This document shows, piece after piece, positions 12,663-25,116 of a stretch of 64,000 nucleotides of DNA. The position numbers and the translations under genes were made by a program. The number at the start of each line of letters is the position of its first letter. Positions within the stretch are counted from its first letter, which is position 1. Below the pieces are notes generated by a model. That model was not told the DNA's origin. It made no database searches and saw nothing but the letters and a program-made list of their open reading frames with translations. This DNA comes from Bombyx mori. Taxonomy: Eukaryota; Arthropoda; Insecta; Lepidoptera; Bombycidae. Where the stretch lies: contig NC_085112.1 in NCBI RefSeq assembly GCF_030269925.1, forward strand, positions 5,457,501 to 5,521,500, written 5' to 3'.

Positions 12663-14713
12663 CTCGCCTTATGTATTAGATTTATGTCACATCGATGCCA
12701 CCCCTGAAATGCAGATGTCGTTTTTTTTTTAGAAATCAATGCAAACTGATTCCTATTTAATGTTTTTTTGGTCTTGTCCTATTCTCTAAAATTAAACTTA
12801 AAAAATAATAATGTTCGGGTTTAACTATCGAAGTTGAAGCCAAAATACGATTTTCCGCTGAAACGATACGAGATAAAAAAAATATAAAGAAATCCTGACT
12901 AATGACATCTATATGAAAACAGAATGCAAGCAATAAAAATGTCACGTACTATTTATTTGCAGCCTTGAGTTTATGATTGTTGTTTTTATCGTTTTATTTG
13001 AAAAATTATTACTATTCATTTCATAAATCACGATTTAATTTTATTAAGACAGTACAAAAAATCTTGTATTTTCTTCACTAAATCACCAATTCTTTGTTAA
13101 ATGTTTTTATGGCTTTCTAAATTATAATAATTCAAAGTACTTTAACGATCTAACTCAGCTATAATTTGAAGTGATAATTTCTGTGATTTAAAACTCGATG
13201 AAACGGAAATAAAAATTCAAAAGCAACGCTAGAAAGAGACACATCTGATGATTTAGCCCGCGAGAGAATGAGACAGCCTATTTCTGAAGGTTTCGCTCCT
13301 ACAGCGAATAAGCCATACACGTTTTTTTATGAAAAATTCTTGCTGTAAGCTTAATATCACTTAATCCAAGGTAAAGAAGACTTCTGAGGTCTTGAATATG
13401 AAATCGTTGTGACTTAAAATCTATGCAGTGTGACCGATGGTAAAATTTGAAGGCAAGTTCAAAATCCATTGATATGTAGGATAAATCTTAAATGTATGGT
13501 ACATCGGTGCTTCCTCCTCGAAGGAAATTGATTTCGCCATCGACCGTTTACATGTCTATACGTTTTATTTCCTTCAATAATAATTCAATAAAATAATTGG
13601 TTGCTCTAAAATTACGAAAATCTTTAATTCAAAACTCTTTAATGCACAAAGTAAAATGGAGGTTCAAAATACGTCACGATATGATGTTTAAAACAAAATT
13701 TAGTCTCTCTTTTTGAAGAGAAAACAGAACTTCGAAATTTCAAATTCGACTTCTTACTTACATTTGCATTTTAGGTTGAGGCTGCAAATGTTCTTCATAG
13801 TCTATTCGGAGAGCAGAAAGCAATGGATTTAAAAAAAATATAGAAAAACGAATTAAAATTTCTCAGCATCCGTGTATCTTCTTAACGATAACTATTGCCG
13901 ACTTCAAATATTTTTCACCAAATTAATTATAGCGGATACTGTGGCAAAACTTTAAACAATTTAATTCGATTTTCAAACCACTAGACTTTGTAGATTATCA
14001 GTTAAGAGTCATAAATCTAATTATATAACACGACCAATAAAGTTTTCCACGCATCATTAATCTGAATTTGACTTTTATTTATGTTAAAATGTTTATGCTA
14101 GTTTCCGTTTGCGTAATAAATTATACTTAATTGTTTTTTATTCTCAGTCAGGTGTGAGGTTCTCAGTGACTTTGCAATCCATCGTGTGAAAATAAAATAC
14201 TTTTTTCTAAAATATACTATTATTGAAACAGTCTCGTTTGCCTGAGAAGCTAAACCGTATAATTTTGAATTCGGTGAAACAATTTAAAAATATTATATTG
14301 TCAATTTTGAGCTATTGAAATTTATTATCTTGTAGGTTAAATCTTCGTTTATGTTGGATATTTTAAATAAGGCACTAAAATGTGGCGTCCAATCTGTAAT
14401 CTCGAGTTGCTACTGTAAAAAAAAAATTCTACTAAATAATTGAACAAAAATTTAAAACTTTTTTTATTTATGTTTATCAATCATACAACAATAATATGTC
14501 TTGTTCTACATTCATCAATACTAATTTTACTATAAAATCAGACATCGATTAAAATTTTTTATTTCTTTAAATTTAAAATTTTGGTCTCACGACCTGTTAT
14601 TAAACTATAACCGGAACCCATAGTCGACCGAGCGTAAATACCACTAGGATATAGATTCGATGACACAACTCCATTACATAACAGTTCTTCCACTAATCTC
14701 ACTACAACGTACG
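12663..14713. other. Intron stretch with no recognised feature
   Basis: AT-rich and free of recognisable repeats over 2 kb, unlike most of the intron; could include regulatory sequence. Confidence 0.45.
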
Positions 14714-15114
14714 ATTTTTTGGAACGAAGTTCCTCACGCGACGATGCGGAGGTGTACCCTAACCAGGAAAAAACGTCCGTAACGTAAGATTTTTATTATT
14801 TATGTATAGTCATAATATGATGGCTATACAGTGTCTAATGTATAGTCTACGTGATGACGGTTATTGTTATTATTCATATAAATAGCTGTTTCTTTGTATA
14901 TTATTATTATATATTTTTTATAAATCATTGCGAATAAAATAAAGTTGATAGCTTTGTAGTTTTTATTATTATTATCAATAAAAAAAAATAATGAAAAAAG
15001 TATACCCCAATAATTATTTTCTTTATATCACGATTAAAAATTAAAATTGATATTTTTATAATAAGGAACTTCGTTCCTATCCGGTGTCCCACGACACCAC
15101 ACATCTTTTTTTTT
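14714..15114 (+). repeat. Interspersed element with GGAACGAAGTTCC ends
   Basis: Bounded by TTTTTTGGAACGAAGTTCCT and AAGGAACTTCGTTCCTATCC, which are inverted with respect to each other. It also contains CGTCCGTAACGTAAGATTTT and GTGTCCCACGACACCACACA. An inverted copy is at 37075-37453. Confidence 0.7.
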
Positions 15115-15464
15115 CGGTAGAAGTTGGCAGCACGGTACGCTTTCAAATTTGCCATACCATCTCGCCAGTAAATGCTGGACGTCGTACGACAGTACGCTGT
15201 TCAAATATTCAGAGAAAGCTGTTGCCTATTCTTCGGTGAAGCTCTTAGTCGATTTTTACAACATCTTTTTAAAATTTAAATTCAACAGTCGTATTAGCAA
15301 TTAAGATTGAGCGCTCGGGAAAATTTATACAACGATTTTGACGTTAACCGATTTAATAACCTATGCAAATTATTTTATTTTGCGGAGACAGTGTATTTTT
15401 AAATTAACTTCTAGCCATAGGCAGCATTTTGGCATTGCTGCCGTCTATGAGCAACATCTTTTTT

Positions 15465-15582
15465 TTCTGTACCTATTCGGTGGAATCTTAAGAGGTTATT
15501 CCCGCCCGCATATACGCCCGAACGGGTGGACGAGCTCACAGGCTCAACTTGAGAGAATTTGCTAACACTAGCCCTAGCAAGA
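15465..15582 (-). mobile_element. Jockey-type LINE 3' end fragment, left part
   Basis: Matches the 3' UTR of the full-length LINE (GAGCTCACAGGCTCAA, GCTAACACTAGCCCTAGCAA). It is interrupted at 15582 by another insertion and resumes at 16007. Confidence 0.7.
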
Positions 15583-16006
15583 TCGGATCGTTTCTGTTTT
15601 CTTGTCAGTTTCGTAACAAGGTTTTTACATGAAGGGGATGTCAGCACCTTGTATAACCCCCAAAATACAGGAGGACCACACCCTACTTTGGTCAGCGAGC
15701 CCATCGGACTTAGCCGGCAGCTAGCTAGACTGTACTACCGACCACTCACCCATCCGCCACCCGGGTGACGCTCCCTATACGCCGTGAGGGCCAGAGCAGG
15801 TGGTATACGCGGGTGTACCGGAGGGACGCCGCCCCGTAGGGAGGCCGAGGTACCGCTGGTCTGACGATGTGGAAGGAAATTTACGTGAGCTCCAAGTGTC
15901 GGACTGGCAAGATGTTGCGCAGCGCCGGGATGAATGGCAAAGTTTATTGTCGGAGGCCAAGACCCACTTCGGGGTCATAACGCCAGCGCAGTAGTAGAGT
16001 AGTAGT
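15583..16006 (+). mobile_element. RTE-like LINE 3' fragment nested in a LINE remnant
   Basis: Flanked by AGCCCTAGCAAGA (15570-15582) and AGCCGTAGCAAGA (16007-16019), a 13-bp duplication with one mismatch. Around 15800-15994 it encodes VPEGRRPVGRPRYRW followed by WQDVAQRRDEW and AKTHFG, a C-terminal signature common in RTE-type LINEs of Lepidoptera. It ends in a GTAGTAGAGTAGTAGTA repeat, the kind of short tandem tail RTE elements use instead of poly(A). Confidence 0.75.
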
Positions 16007-16050
16007 AGCCGTAGCAAGAGCAGTGCTTCGCAGAATCTACCAGCTCACCC
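16007..16050 (-). mobile_element. Jockey-type LINE 3' end fragment, right part
   Basis: Resumes the interrupted LINE 3' UTR with GTAGCAAGAGCAGTGCTTCG and CAGAATCTACCA, then diverges. Confidence 0.7.
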
Positions 16051-16689
16051 ACAAGTGGGGCACGCTTGTCTGTCTAGAAGAGTAATAAAATAAACTCAAA
16101 AGATAGTGAATTATAGACCGTCCTGGTCCCATCCTCTCATCCTCCCATCTTTTGAGCTAATTTCAGTAATCCACTCATAATTGAACAGGTTATCAAGATT
16201 TCAAATTAGATCGAAGACACACTGTGATGCACTAAGTTGTAATAGCTTCAATAAAATATAAATAACTATAAATAGCGATTTATTATACTTGTGACGCATT
16301 TCGTTTCACAATAACTTTGTGTCAAGATGCCGGACGTAAAAACAGCGATATTATAGGCCATATAATCCGAATCTAATATAATATATCAAAAATAATGTAA
16401 TCAGTTGCCGTGTCTATGTGGATGTGAATGAATAACATCTGCCCATTACAGGCAGACGGTGCATCGTCAAACAGGTCATCCTATAATATTCGAATTCACG
16501 CCGCGAACGCATTTATCAGCGGCCTGTGTGTTTTACATATTTTTCGAACACTATTTTAAATTTCGAGCTAGATCTAGCATTCGTCTAGATTTTCAAATGT
16601 TTAAGATTGTCATATAAATTCAATGCGATGGTAACTTTTTTATTGACAGATTTATTTGAAATTGTTACGACTTTTTTAACTTTGTCTAG

Positions 16690-16750
16690 GACCACTTAAC
16701 ACCAGGTGAGTGAGCTCGTCCACCCATCTATGTATACGATTTAAAAAAAA
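16690..16750 (+). mobile_element. Bm1-like SINE, 3' end fragment only
   Basis: About 60 bp matching the last part of the SINE (ACCACTTAACACCAGGTG, then GAGCTCGTCCACCC and an A-run). Severely 5'-truncated. Confidence 0.75.
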
Positions 16751-18349
16751 CTGCTGAAGTTAAAATGTAATCGATTTTGATGACCGGAAAGGTCTCTAAT
16801 ACTTATATTCTAGAAAATAATTTTAAAATTTACATAGGTTTTTTTTTCTGTGTTATTATATGGTATTAGCCATTAATATAACATTATTTCAATAAGTTTC
16901 TGTATTTTTTGGAATATACCAATTAAAAAATATTTTATGGTTATCTTTTTAAAATATATTATAAAATATATATTATATATTATATATTTATAAAATTTAG
17001 GTATAACTTGTATTAGTTTCCATAGTTACTGTGCACCAGCCTATATCCTGACGAAAATCTAATGGATCAAAAAACTAAAATCAGCTTTATATAAGGTAAA
17101 TTATTGTAAAGGTTTGCTGTATTTTGATAGATCACTCCGAATAATGTAAATAATAGCACAACGCAATATATGTACCTGCTGTATATTTTTCAGAATTTCC
17201 CTAATTAAAAACGGTTGTCTGGCTTTTAGCGATAAGACCGCTTTTTGTGTGATTATGACTTTTTATATACGTATTTAATCATGCTTGCCTACTTTTTTTA
17301 AAGGTTATATGTTGGTCTAACTAGTTGTACAATAAACTATTCTCTTTCGCTCTCTCTATTATTGTTTCAACCTCACAACACCTGTATACAGGAACAATGG
17401 ACATAACGATGTGGTCTCAGTACTACTGATTTGATTGACACTTGCAAGCTGGTTCGCGTCAGCGGAAATGTAAATTACATTCTACAGTCTTGCGGTGTTT
17501 TGACAAATTCAAATTTGCTGTCACTTTAAAACTGTCAAACTGTGTCCGTGAATGCGAACTGGAAATTTTAGGAATGCGACAAGTTCTTTTTTTGAAAACA
17601 AAACAGTATAATAGCTTAAATTAATGGTTTGATGTGATTTAGTAAGTTTTTGAAGCTTCGATGACTTCGTCGAAATCTTCGTCAATCAATAAATCGATAA
17701 GGATTGCAACACTTTTAAAAATTTTGGTCTTTTGTTTCAATTAGATTTTTGACATACCTACTCCGATCCTCTACTTTGTGAATTGACAGACAAGACAGAC
17801 ACCTTTAAGTGGTAGTTGATTTGAGAAATATTTCATACGACCTCTGGGTCTAATTTCGAATTGCAGTATATTGATAATTTTTTAAAATTAATTTAGGTAT
17901 TGTATTCTGTGTATAGGCTGATAGAAAGATTTCGAGAAAGACCGCGAATTAGCTCGTCACTTTCCTTATCTTCTCCATTTTTATTTACGGTGCAGATACT
18001 TGGACCTTCAAGAAAGACGACCGCAAACGAATCGATGCCTTTTAGATGTGCTACTGAAGGAAAATATTCAGGATTTATTGGGCAGAACAACAAACCAACG
18101 AATCCGTTCCTACCGACCTTGACATTCCGATGCGGCTCAGCACCAAACGCACGGGGAGAAGTTTCGAGTTCTTTCGAGTCTTTGCCAGAAAAAGAGACGA
18201 TAATTTAGAAAAACTGCTGATGACAGGCAAGGTATGCGGAATAAGGCCTAGGGATAGAAGCCCAATAAGTACTGGTCGGAACAGAAATGTTCTAATCTCA
18301 ACACCTTAGTCCACGATGCCATGCACGCAGCCGAAGATAGCTGGCGCTA
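16751..18349. other. Intron stretch with AT-rich low-complexity tract
   Basis: Contains a TATATAT-rich tract at about 16950-16995. The open frames at 17442-17624 and 17893-18208 show no family signature. Confidence 0.45.
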
Positions 18350-18560
18350 AATATTTCTTCTTCTTCGTCGCTTTCTTCATTGCTGAAGGTCGTGTTCCTG
18401 AAACTTGACCGTGGCCTGTCTCGTGAGCTCTTTCCATCTCATCCGGTCCTCAGCTTCTCGAATGGCGGTTGCGACTGGCAGCCCAGTTGGGGCGGTTATT
18501 TGATCACACCAACGGCTAGGTAATCAGCCATGGGGTCTCTTTCCTTCTACTTTGCCCGTC
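18350..18560 (-). pseudogene. RTE-like LINE C-terminal fragment
   Basis: On the minus strand, pieces readable across frames include TGLPVATAIREAEDRMRWKE-like text (reverse of GCGACTGGCAGCCCAGT through CATCTCATCCGGTCC) and a Lys/Glu-rich end from AAGAAGAAGAA. Frameshifted and not functional. Confidence 0.55.
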
Positions 18561-19424
18561 ACAATTACTTTGTCCGTCATAATACACACTAAATATTCCA
18601 AGAGAGATTAATTCAGAAAGTCCACGATCCTCAGCATTGAGGATTATTATCGACGCAAGGAAACGAGTAATGTATGCTTGGACGAATATTATTGCTTTTG
18701 AAAGTTTAGATATTTTATTGTAGAGTTTCGTTAGTTAACTCAAATTGAATGGCTATAGGCCTCAGTGGAGTGATGTTCCGAAACTTTTCCTTTTGCGTAC
18801 ACCAGAGTGCTATTACGGCAATTTATCCGATAGTTTTGCGGTTACATTTCTATTAAACTTTTAATTTACTAAAATGCTGTATACTTTTAGTCTCAAAGGA
18901 CCTTTTCCATACGTGCGGAGTCATCGTTTGTTTTAATTGTGTTTTATGTTGGCCACAGCACATACTTTTCGCTTAGATACCATTTTTTGTCTCTCTGAAT
19001 AATGTTTTTAGTTTCTCTTGAAATTGAAAGACTTAACCAGTTTCCAAATTATAGTCATTTCGTGTTTTCTCATCAAATTAAAAATATTAAGTCATCAAAT
19101 AACGTATCTATGTATATCCGAAATTATGTCATCTGCTCACAAGACCGTGTTGTGTCTTAGACCATTAAACTAGTTAGTTGTGTTGTGTTATTCGAAATGT
19201 CAATTCCTCATCTCTAGTTATAATTTGGCTCGTTTATTAAATCGGACAGCAAAGTTAGAATGTTGTAAGGAGCAAAATTGGTTGTAATAGTTTTGAGTGA
19301 CGAACACTAAAACGCTATTTAATTGAGAGCGGTTTCGTTACAGTCATCCCCAGACTGTGTCACATAATAAATTTGTATTTTTTTGCATAAATCATTATTC
19401 GCTGTTACATCATTACGCGCTTTA

Positions 19425-19970
19425 TATTAGCTTCACTTGTATGTATGTTTGTATGTTTGTAACTGACTCCTTTAGACGCGATTTTGACCCACTTTAAACG
19501 GCCAGATTTAACTCAAACTTTGTAGATTTATTGAGGATCGATGACAATACACTAATTTGATAAGATTATTCCATTATTCAATTTGCAAAATAAGATTTTT
19601 GCCAATTTATATAATTTTTATCTATAGTCGATAGCAGGAGTTCATGTTAAAGTACTTGATAGTTTTAAAAATACGCTATTGTGGAAAATTTAACTAAAAA
19701 ATGAAAAATAAATAATAGTTTAAAAAACTAAAAAACACGCTTTATATGAGCTTTTTAAGATATTATTGAAATAATAATTCTTCTACTCATATCTCTCAAA
19801 AAAATATTTATAACTAATAACACCATGCACCCCACGCCTTTTTTTAAATAAAATATATTTTACACTATTTTCAACTTAAATTTATTGAAATTTATTTTCT
19901 ATTTTTTAGTAGAATTTTATATAAAGCGTGTTTTTTTAGTTTTTTTAAACTATTATTTATTTTAAATATA
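19425..19970 (+). repeat. Interspersed repeat with a fold-back 3' region
   Basis: Opens with a CGCTTTATATTAGCTTCACT block also found at 29628, 32622 and 10468. Its right half is an inverted repeat: AATAGTTTAAAAAACTAAAA and ACACGCTTTATA (about 19712-19746) pair with TATAAAGCGTGT and TTTTAGTTTTTTTAAACTAT (about 19919-19955). Confidence 0.65.
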
Positions 19971-20222
19971 CGCGAAGAAAAAACTGATAATGAACAATTT
20001 AAGAATATTTATTAAATTCAGGTCGTATTTTTTATGTTTCATTTTTCCAAACTTGGGTGACGTAGATGACAATTTAAAACGCAGCTTTGACAGTAGTATC
20101 CTAATTTGAAGATAGATGTAACATTAAGAGTTCACATTTCTTATTGTCATTATACATATTATTGACGACCTTTCAGAAACCAGACAGTTGTCGTGTTCAC
20201 GGATGACGGGAAACGCGTAGTG

Positions 20223-20345
20223 TTTTTTTATTCATTTGCCCTTGTAAGACGAGCATACTGCGTACCTGATGGTAAGTGGTTACCGTCGCTCATGGATGTC
20301 AGAAATGTCAGGGGTAGAGCCAAGCTGCGGCCTACAGTTAAATAG
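20223..20345 (-). mobile_element. LINE-like 3' end, family with GGTGGGCCGTATGCTCG tail
   Basis: T-rich start, GCCCTTGTAAGACGAGCATA, CTGATGGTAAGTGGTTACCG, GGGGTAGAGCCAAGC. Three better copies are at 23390, 54481 and 57378. 5'-truncated. Confidence 0.7.
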
Positions 20346-23165
20346 GTATTTCAACATTCCACAAGCCAAACTTTAAATTTCAATAGCATGTAAGATTTGT
20401 ATGAAGATTGTAGTAAGATGTGTATTACATACTTGAAAATTAATAACATTTTCGTTTATATAAGAAAAACTTTTTAACGTAATCTTCTAACTGCAAACGC
20501 TAAACATCTTCGTGAACTATTTATGCCTTAAATATGAAAATCTAATCAACCATCGCACTTCGATCTAAGAAGCCCGAACAATATAACCTAATGATGATAA
20601 TAAAATCAATAGTTTGCTCGCTCTTGTTCTTGTCATTAATATGCACACGCACATTGATTATGTACTACGGATCATTATAATTCATGTCGGCTATAAATTA
20701 CGTAATAGCCCTCTATAAAAACAATGTACTGAAATTGTTGGATTATTAGAAACCATGCTTAAAAATATTACCATTGGTAGATCGACTTTTCTGAGAGCTC
20801 GGACTTTCCTGTCTTCATGAACATTGGTAGTACTTAAATATTAACAAAAGGGTGGATTGAGATGTGTTCAACAGTGTAAGATCAACGGAATATTGAATAT
20901 CAAAATTGAGAGAAAAAATCTAGGATTTAAGGCGTAAGGATAAGATATACTGTATATTTATGTATATAGATAATTAAAATAAACTTGCTTTACAACAAAC
21001 GTGATAAATTTTTGAAAGTTAAACTACCTATATGAAAGCTTATAATGCTTACTTACATCTAACAGGGACACGATCTATCAACGACTGCAGCTAAATACAA
21101 GATTACAAGAATATGGACTAAAAAAATATACATTTTATAACTCAGCAAAAACAGATTCGACCTTTAATATGAGATGAAGTTGACTTTGTTACGGCACAGA
21201 TCACTTATCTATAAGATCGATAGCATTGCAATATAACCGGTATCCTAGTGTTTTATAGGAAGTAAAACCTTGGAATATTGCGTGCGATTGTTTGATTTAT
21301 TATCTCATTGCCTTTTAAGCCTTATTCACATTACTAGAACAAATAGAAGCTCTTCTAGATATCCTTATTGGTTCTAGACAACTATGGAGAGAGGTACCTA
21401 ATGCTTTAATACCGTGTTTTTTATAGGTATTCAATTGGATTTTTTGTATGCTATTAGATACTACTGATGGTAGGAAATCTTGTGAGTCCGCACAGGTAGA
21501 TACCACCACCCTGCCTATTTCTGCCGTGAAGCAGCGTTTCGGTTTGAAGGGCTGGGCAGCCGTTGCGCTGTAAAAACGAAGACCTAAGAACTCATATCTC
21601 AATGTGGGTGGCGGCACTTACGTCGTACTGGTCTACGGGCTCCAGCAACCACTTAGCACCAGGTGGGCCGTGAGCTCGAAGTATCCATCCAGCCATCGAA
21701 GTAATAAAAAAAAGATTCCGCAATGTCAATGTTTTTTTGGTCTAAGCCAGAAAAAGGTCTCGGTAATTTCTTGTCTCTATCGGTTCTTAAACCTGATCGG
21801 TACATAATTACCACAGCCGCCATGGGACCACTAATAATTTAAAAATAATGCCAGTTAAATGATGCCATAAATTTAGTTTAATAACACGTACGCCCAACGA
21901 AACGGCATCATGTGCGGAAAGCTAATTGAATATTAATATAACAATAAATCTGGTCGAACCAGTCTAAGTTTGTATTACTCTTATTTATAACTTAACTAGG
22001 AATGTTTGGCGAAACGTTAACATTAATTCCCGATTTTTTGTTGTCACCGACGGCGCCAGTTTTACGCCTTCAATTATTTTTGTATGTTTTAGTTGGCCTC
22101 CTAATACAGTGCATCTCTGGCGGCGTCCATTACAAACACCTTCCGTTTCACTTAATTTATTACTTTTATCTCGGACAGAGTCGCGGTCACTGAACAGAAA
22201 CACACGACGTCTCCGACAATAAGACAAATCGGCCGATTACGAGGCACTACCTGCCCGCGGTGGGTCCGGTCAATGCAAATCTTTCAACTACTTTTGAAAC
22301 AATTTCCTTGAAAGCGAAAGTATAAAGGCGTCTCTCAAATGATATATTATTCGATTAATTACTCTGACGTCGTAAAGAAAGACTTTCTTCGTGCACAAAA
22401 GTAAAGAAAGTAATAGAAAAAAAAATGTTCTTCGTTATTGTTTTGGAATTCAATGTAAGTTGCGAGTTGCACGCTTGAAGTTTTGCAACATTTGGCGGAA
22501 TTCGCAGAGGCTTGATTTATTGCACTCGTGAGGCGTCTTTTGTTGTAATGATAAAGCTTAAAGCTATGTTGTCTCAAAAAGACCACTTGCGGTGAATCTA
22601 TAACAGTCGAAAACCAAAGAACTGCATGCGCGTTACCAAACTATAGATACCATAATAAGCGTATTTAGTACAGACCGCTCGCATTGTCTACAAACAAAGA
22701 TGACGTAGGCTGATGTATAGTATAAAGACCTCGATGCTAGCAAGATGTATGCGCTTGAGGACGGCACTGTGAGACAGAAATAGATCGTGATATCATAATA
22801 TCTTGCAAGTAATTTGGCTATGATCCTATATAGCGCTTGTACCTCCATAGCGTGAAGGCGTTTATGACAATCATTTAACAAAATTACGCAACGGAATTTA
22901 ATTGTATGAAGAGGTGTATTTATAGTTGGAGTATATTATGCTACCCTAGTCACTTTAGTTATTACAATATTCCCATAAATCTTCAGTAGCAATCTTTTCT
23001 TAATTACTTTCTTCCCAAATTCTTCTATCTTCCTGTTCCTAATTCTTCACCAATTAATAGTATCGTGGCGTATTGTAATCGCATACAGGAGAGTACTAAT
23101 ACCATGTTCATTACTGTCTCATCATAGCCAAGTTCCGTTGGCGTCAATTTTCTTAGTGCGGCATA
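20346..23165. other. Intron stretch, unassigned apart from one SINE
   Basis: Outside the SINE at 21462-21713 I see no recognised repeat. 22000-22260 is somewhat GC-richer with short random ORFs on both strands. Confidence 0.4.
21462..21713 (+). mobile_element. Bm1-like SINE, 5'-truncated
   Basis: SINE body from ACTGATGGTAGGAAATC to GTAATAAAAAAAA, with substitutions and a small deletion in the AGCAGTAATGCGTTTC block. An older copy than those at 9566 or 47693. Confidence 0.88.
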
Positions 23166-23523
23166 ACGTCGCTGTCAAACCAAAATCTGCTGTGCAGAAA
23201 CTCTATTTTGAAATAACGAGTAAAAATATTTTCGTATAAAATTTTATATGAAAGTAAATTTTTAAGAACTATATCAAGTGAAAGTTATAGATAAATATTA
23301 AAGCTATAGACACAACAGTTTTTTTTTGTTCGGTAGATAGGGCTGTGAACTACACGAAAAGGTCAAAAAAGTAAAAATCTCAAAAAGTCGGCGGCTTGGC
23401 TCTGCCCCTGGCATTGCTGAAGTCCATGAGCGACGGTAACCACTCACCATCAGGTGGGCCGTATGCTCGTCTGCCTACAAGGACAATAAAAAAAAAAAGC
23501 AGATTTTGGTTTGACAACGACGA
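23166..23523 (+). repeat. TIR element flanked by TA, carrying a nested LINE end
   Basis: Left ACGTCGCTGTCAAACCAAAA-TCTGCT and right AGCAGATTTTGGTTTGACAA-CGACGA are inverted repeats of about 25 bp, each bordered by TA. This fits a non-autonomous mariner/Tc1-like element. A half copy in reverse orientation lies at 35268-35405. Confidence 0.7.
23390..23498 (+). mobile_element. LINE-like 3' end, same family, inside a TIR element
   Basis: GGCGGCTTGGCTCTGCCCCT through CATCAGGTGGGCCGTATGCT to GGACAATAAAAAAAAAAA. It sits immediately against the right terminal inverted repeat of the element 23166-23523. Confidence 0.8.
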
Positions 23524-23954
23524 TAAGTTTGTCTGTCGGCCTATTTGCAATATTTATATAAGCATTGATCAATTGGAAAAAAAAAGCTGCATTTATAAAT
23601 TTAAAAATATTAATCTTCGACTAGATAAAGACCACTACACCGCGAGCCATTGCCGAAAGAAATCTCCATACAAAACATAACTCGGTGCTGTTGAACGATT
23701 TATGCGACTGCTCGCGGGTTGCCTACCTCCGTGCACTCTTTATTGTATATTATTGTAGTGACACCGACTAATTTGTTGGCCGACTGATGAGCAACGGGGA
23801 AGAGGACTGTATATGTATCTTAAACAATGTTTTACTTTGTAGACTGTGTAGATTACTGTGTAGATGCAGCGCGCAGTCAGCCGCGCTTAATGAATGTAAT
23901 TCCTGTTTTATGAACCGAAACGGAAGACAGAGGCGATGCTGGTCTACAGAGGTA

Positions 23955-24187
23955 ATTTTTTTTATTGCTTCAGTTGGTTGGACGACCTCACAGCCCACCT
24001 GGAGTTAAGTAATAGACATCAACCACGTAAATGCGCCATACACCTTGAGATATAAGTTCTAAGGTCTCAAGTATAGTTACAACGGCTACCCCGCCCTTCA
24101 AACCGAAACGCATTACTGCTTCACGGCAGAAATAGGCAGGGCGGTGGTACCTACCCGTGCGGACTCACAAGAGGTCCTACCACCAGT
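23955..24187 (-). mobile_element. Bm1-like SINE, 5'-truncated
   Basis: Reads as T-rich tail, TTGCTTCAGTTGGTTGGACG, then the reverse complement of the SINE body, ending at CCTACCACCAGT. Confidence 0.9.
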
Positions 24188-24554
24188 AATTTGAAGTAAT
24201 TTGAGTAATTTGAATCTCTCAATTGTATTGTAATAAACATTTTAAACGATTTTCTAAAATAACACATTAATATCTCCAATTAATTGAGTAATATGTGTGG
24301 ATCATGTCCACTTTATACTGGCTTTTAATCTTAGTGGGTGGATTTATTTAATCCTGCGTTCTGCGTAGAACGTCGGCTCGGATGCTGTCGCCGGATGACA
24401 AGGCGATGCGCAGGCGCGCGTCTCTTCAAAACGAGACATCAACAATCTGATGTGAGTTCTTGTTGATGTTGCCACAAATATTATGATTATCCTCAAATTT
24501 TCAAACCGAATTTATGTATGGACAAATAATTGTTGATTTAATTTAATTCTCATA

Positions 24555-24832
24555 TTTTATGCCTTTAAACGAGCAATTCTTGTATATTTATAATCTGAAT
24601 CTCGGAAACGGCTCCAACGATTTTCATAAAATTTAGTATACAGGGGATTTTGGGGGCGATAAATCGATCTAGCTACGATTTATTTTCAGAAAATGTTGTT
24701 TTATTCGTGTTTTCAATAATCAACTCTTCCCGACATCTATTGGCGAATAATAATACTATTTTTCTTAATTGAGGGCAACTCACACAAAAGACACAAAAAT
24801 ATGGCGTTATCAAAAAAAAAATCATCATCTAG
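24555..24832 (+). mobile_element. Helitron-like element lacking its 3' hairpin
   Basis: Same family as 55812-56112 in the opposite orientation (GCCTTTAAACGAGCAATTCT, ATCGATCTAGCTACGATTTA). It ends ATCATCATCTAG|T but the GC-rich hairpin found in the other copy is missing. Confidence 0.75.
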
Positions 24833-25116
24833 TATTATTTATTTGTTGAAGACACATGTCATGCGAATTACATTATGATATGATTTTTCTTTGCGGTAAA
24901 ACTGCATTCTGGATCGGTGGTAAAGTCATAACGGTTCAAAACGCCTGAAGACTTACTTGAACAAATTTATTTATGATTTTGACACTAACATTATCGCGTG
25001 AAACCGCAAGCGGCGGTACTGCTTCTGATTTGTCTATTTTTTTGGCGAAATGTTTATAATAATATGCATTTCCGTGTTAAACGAAGGTACAAAATTTTAT
25101 GAAAATAGTGATGACA

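Noticed and set aside
16950..16995. AT palindromes as an origin or regulatory site
   Set aside because: Simple TA-rich low complexity, common in this genome.
22000..22260. Possible coding exon in a GC-richer patch
   Set aside because: Short ORFs on both strands have no shared codon bias, splice context or homology.
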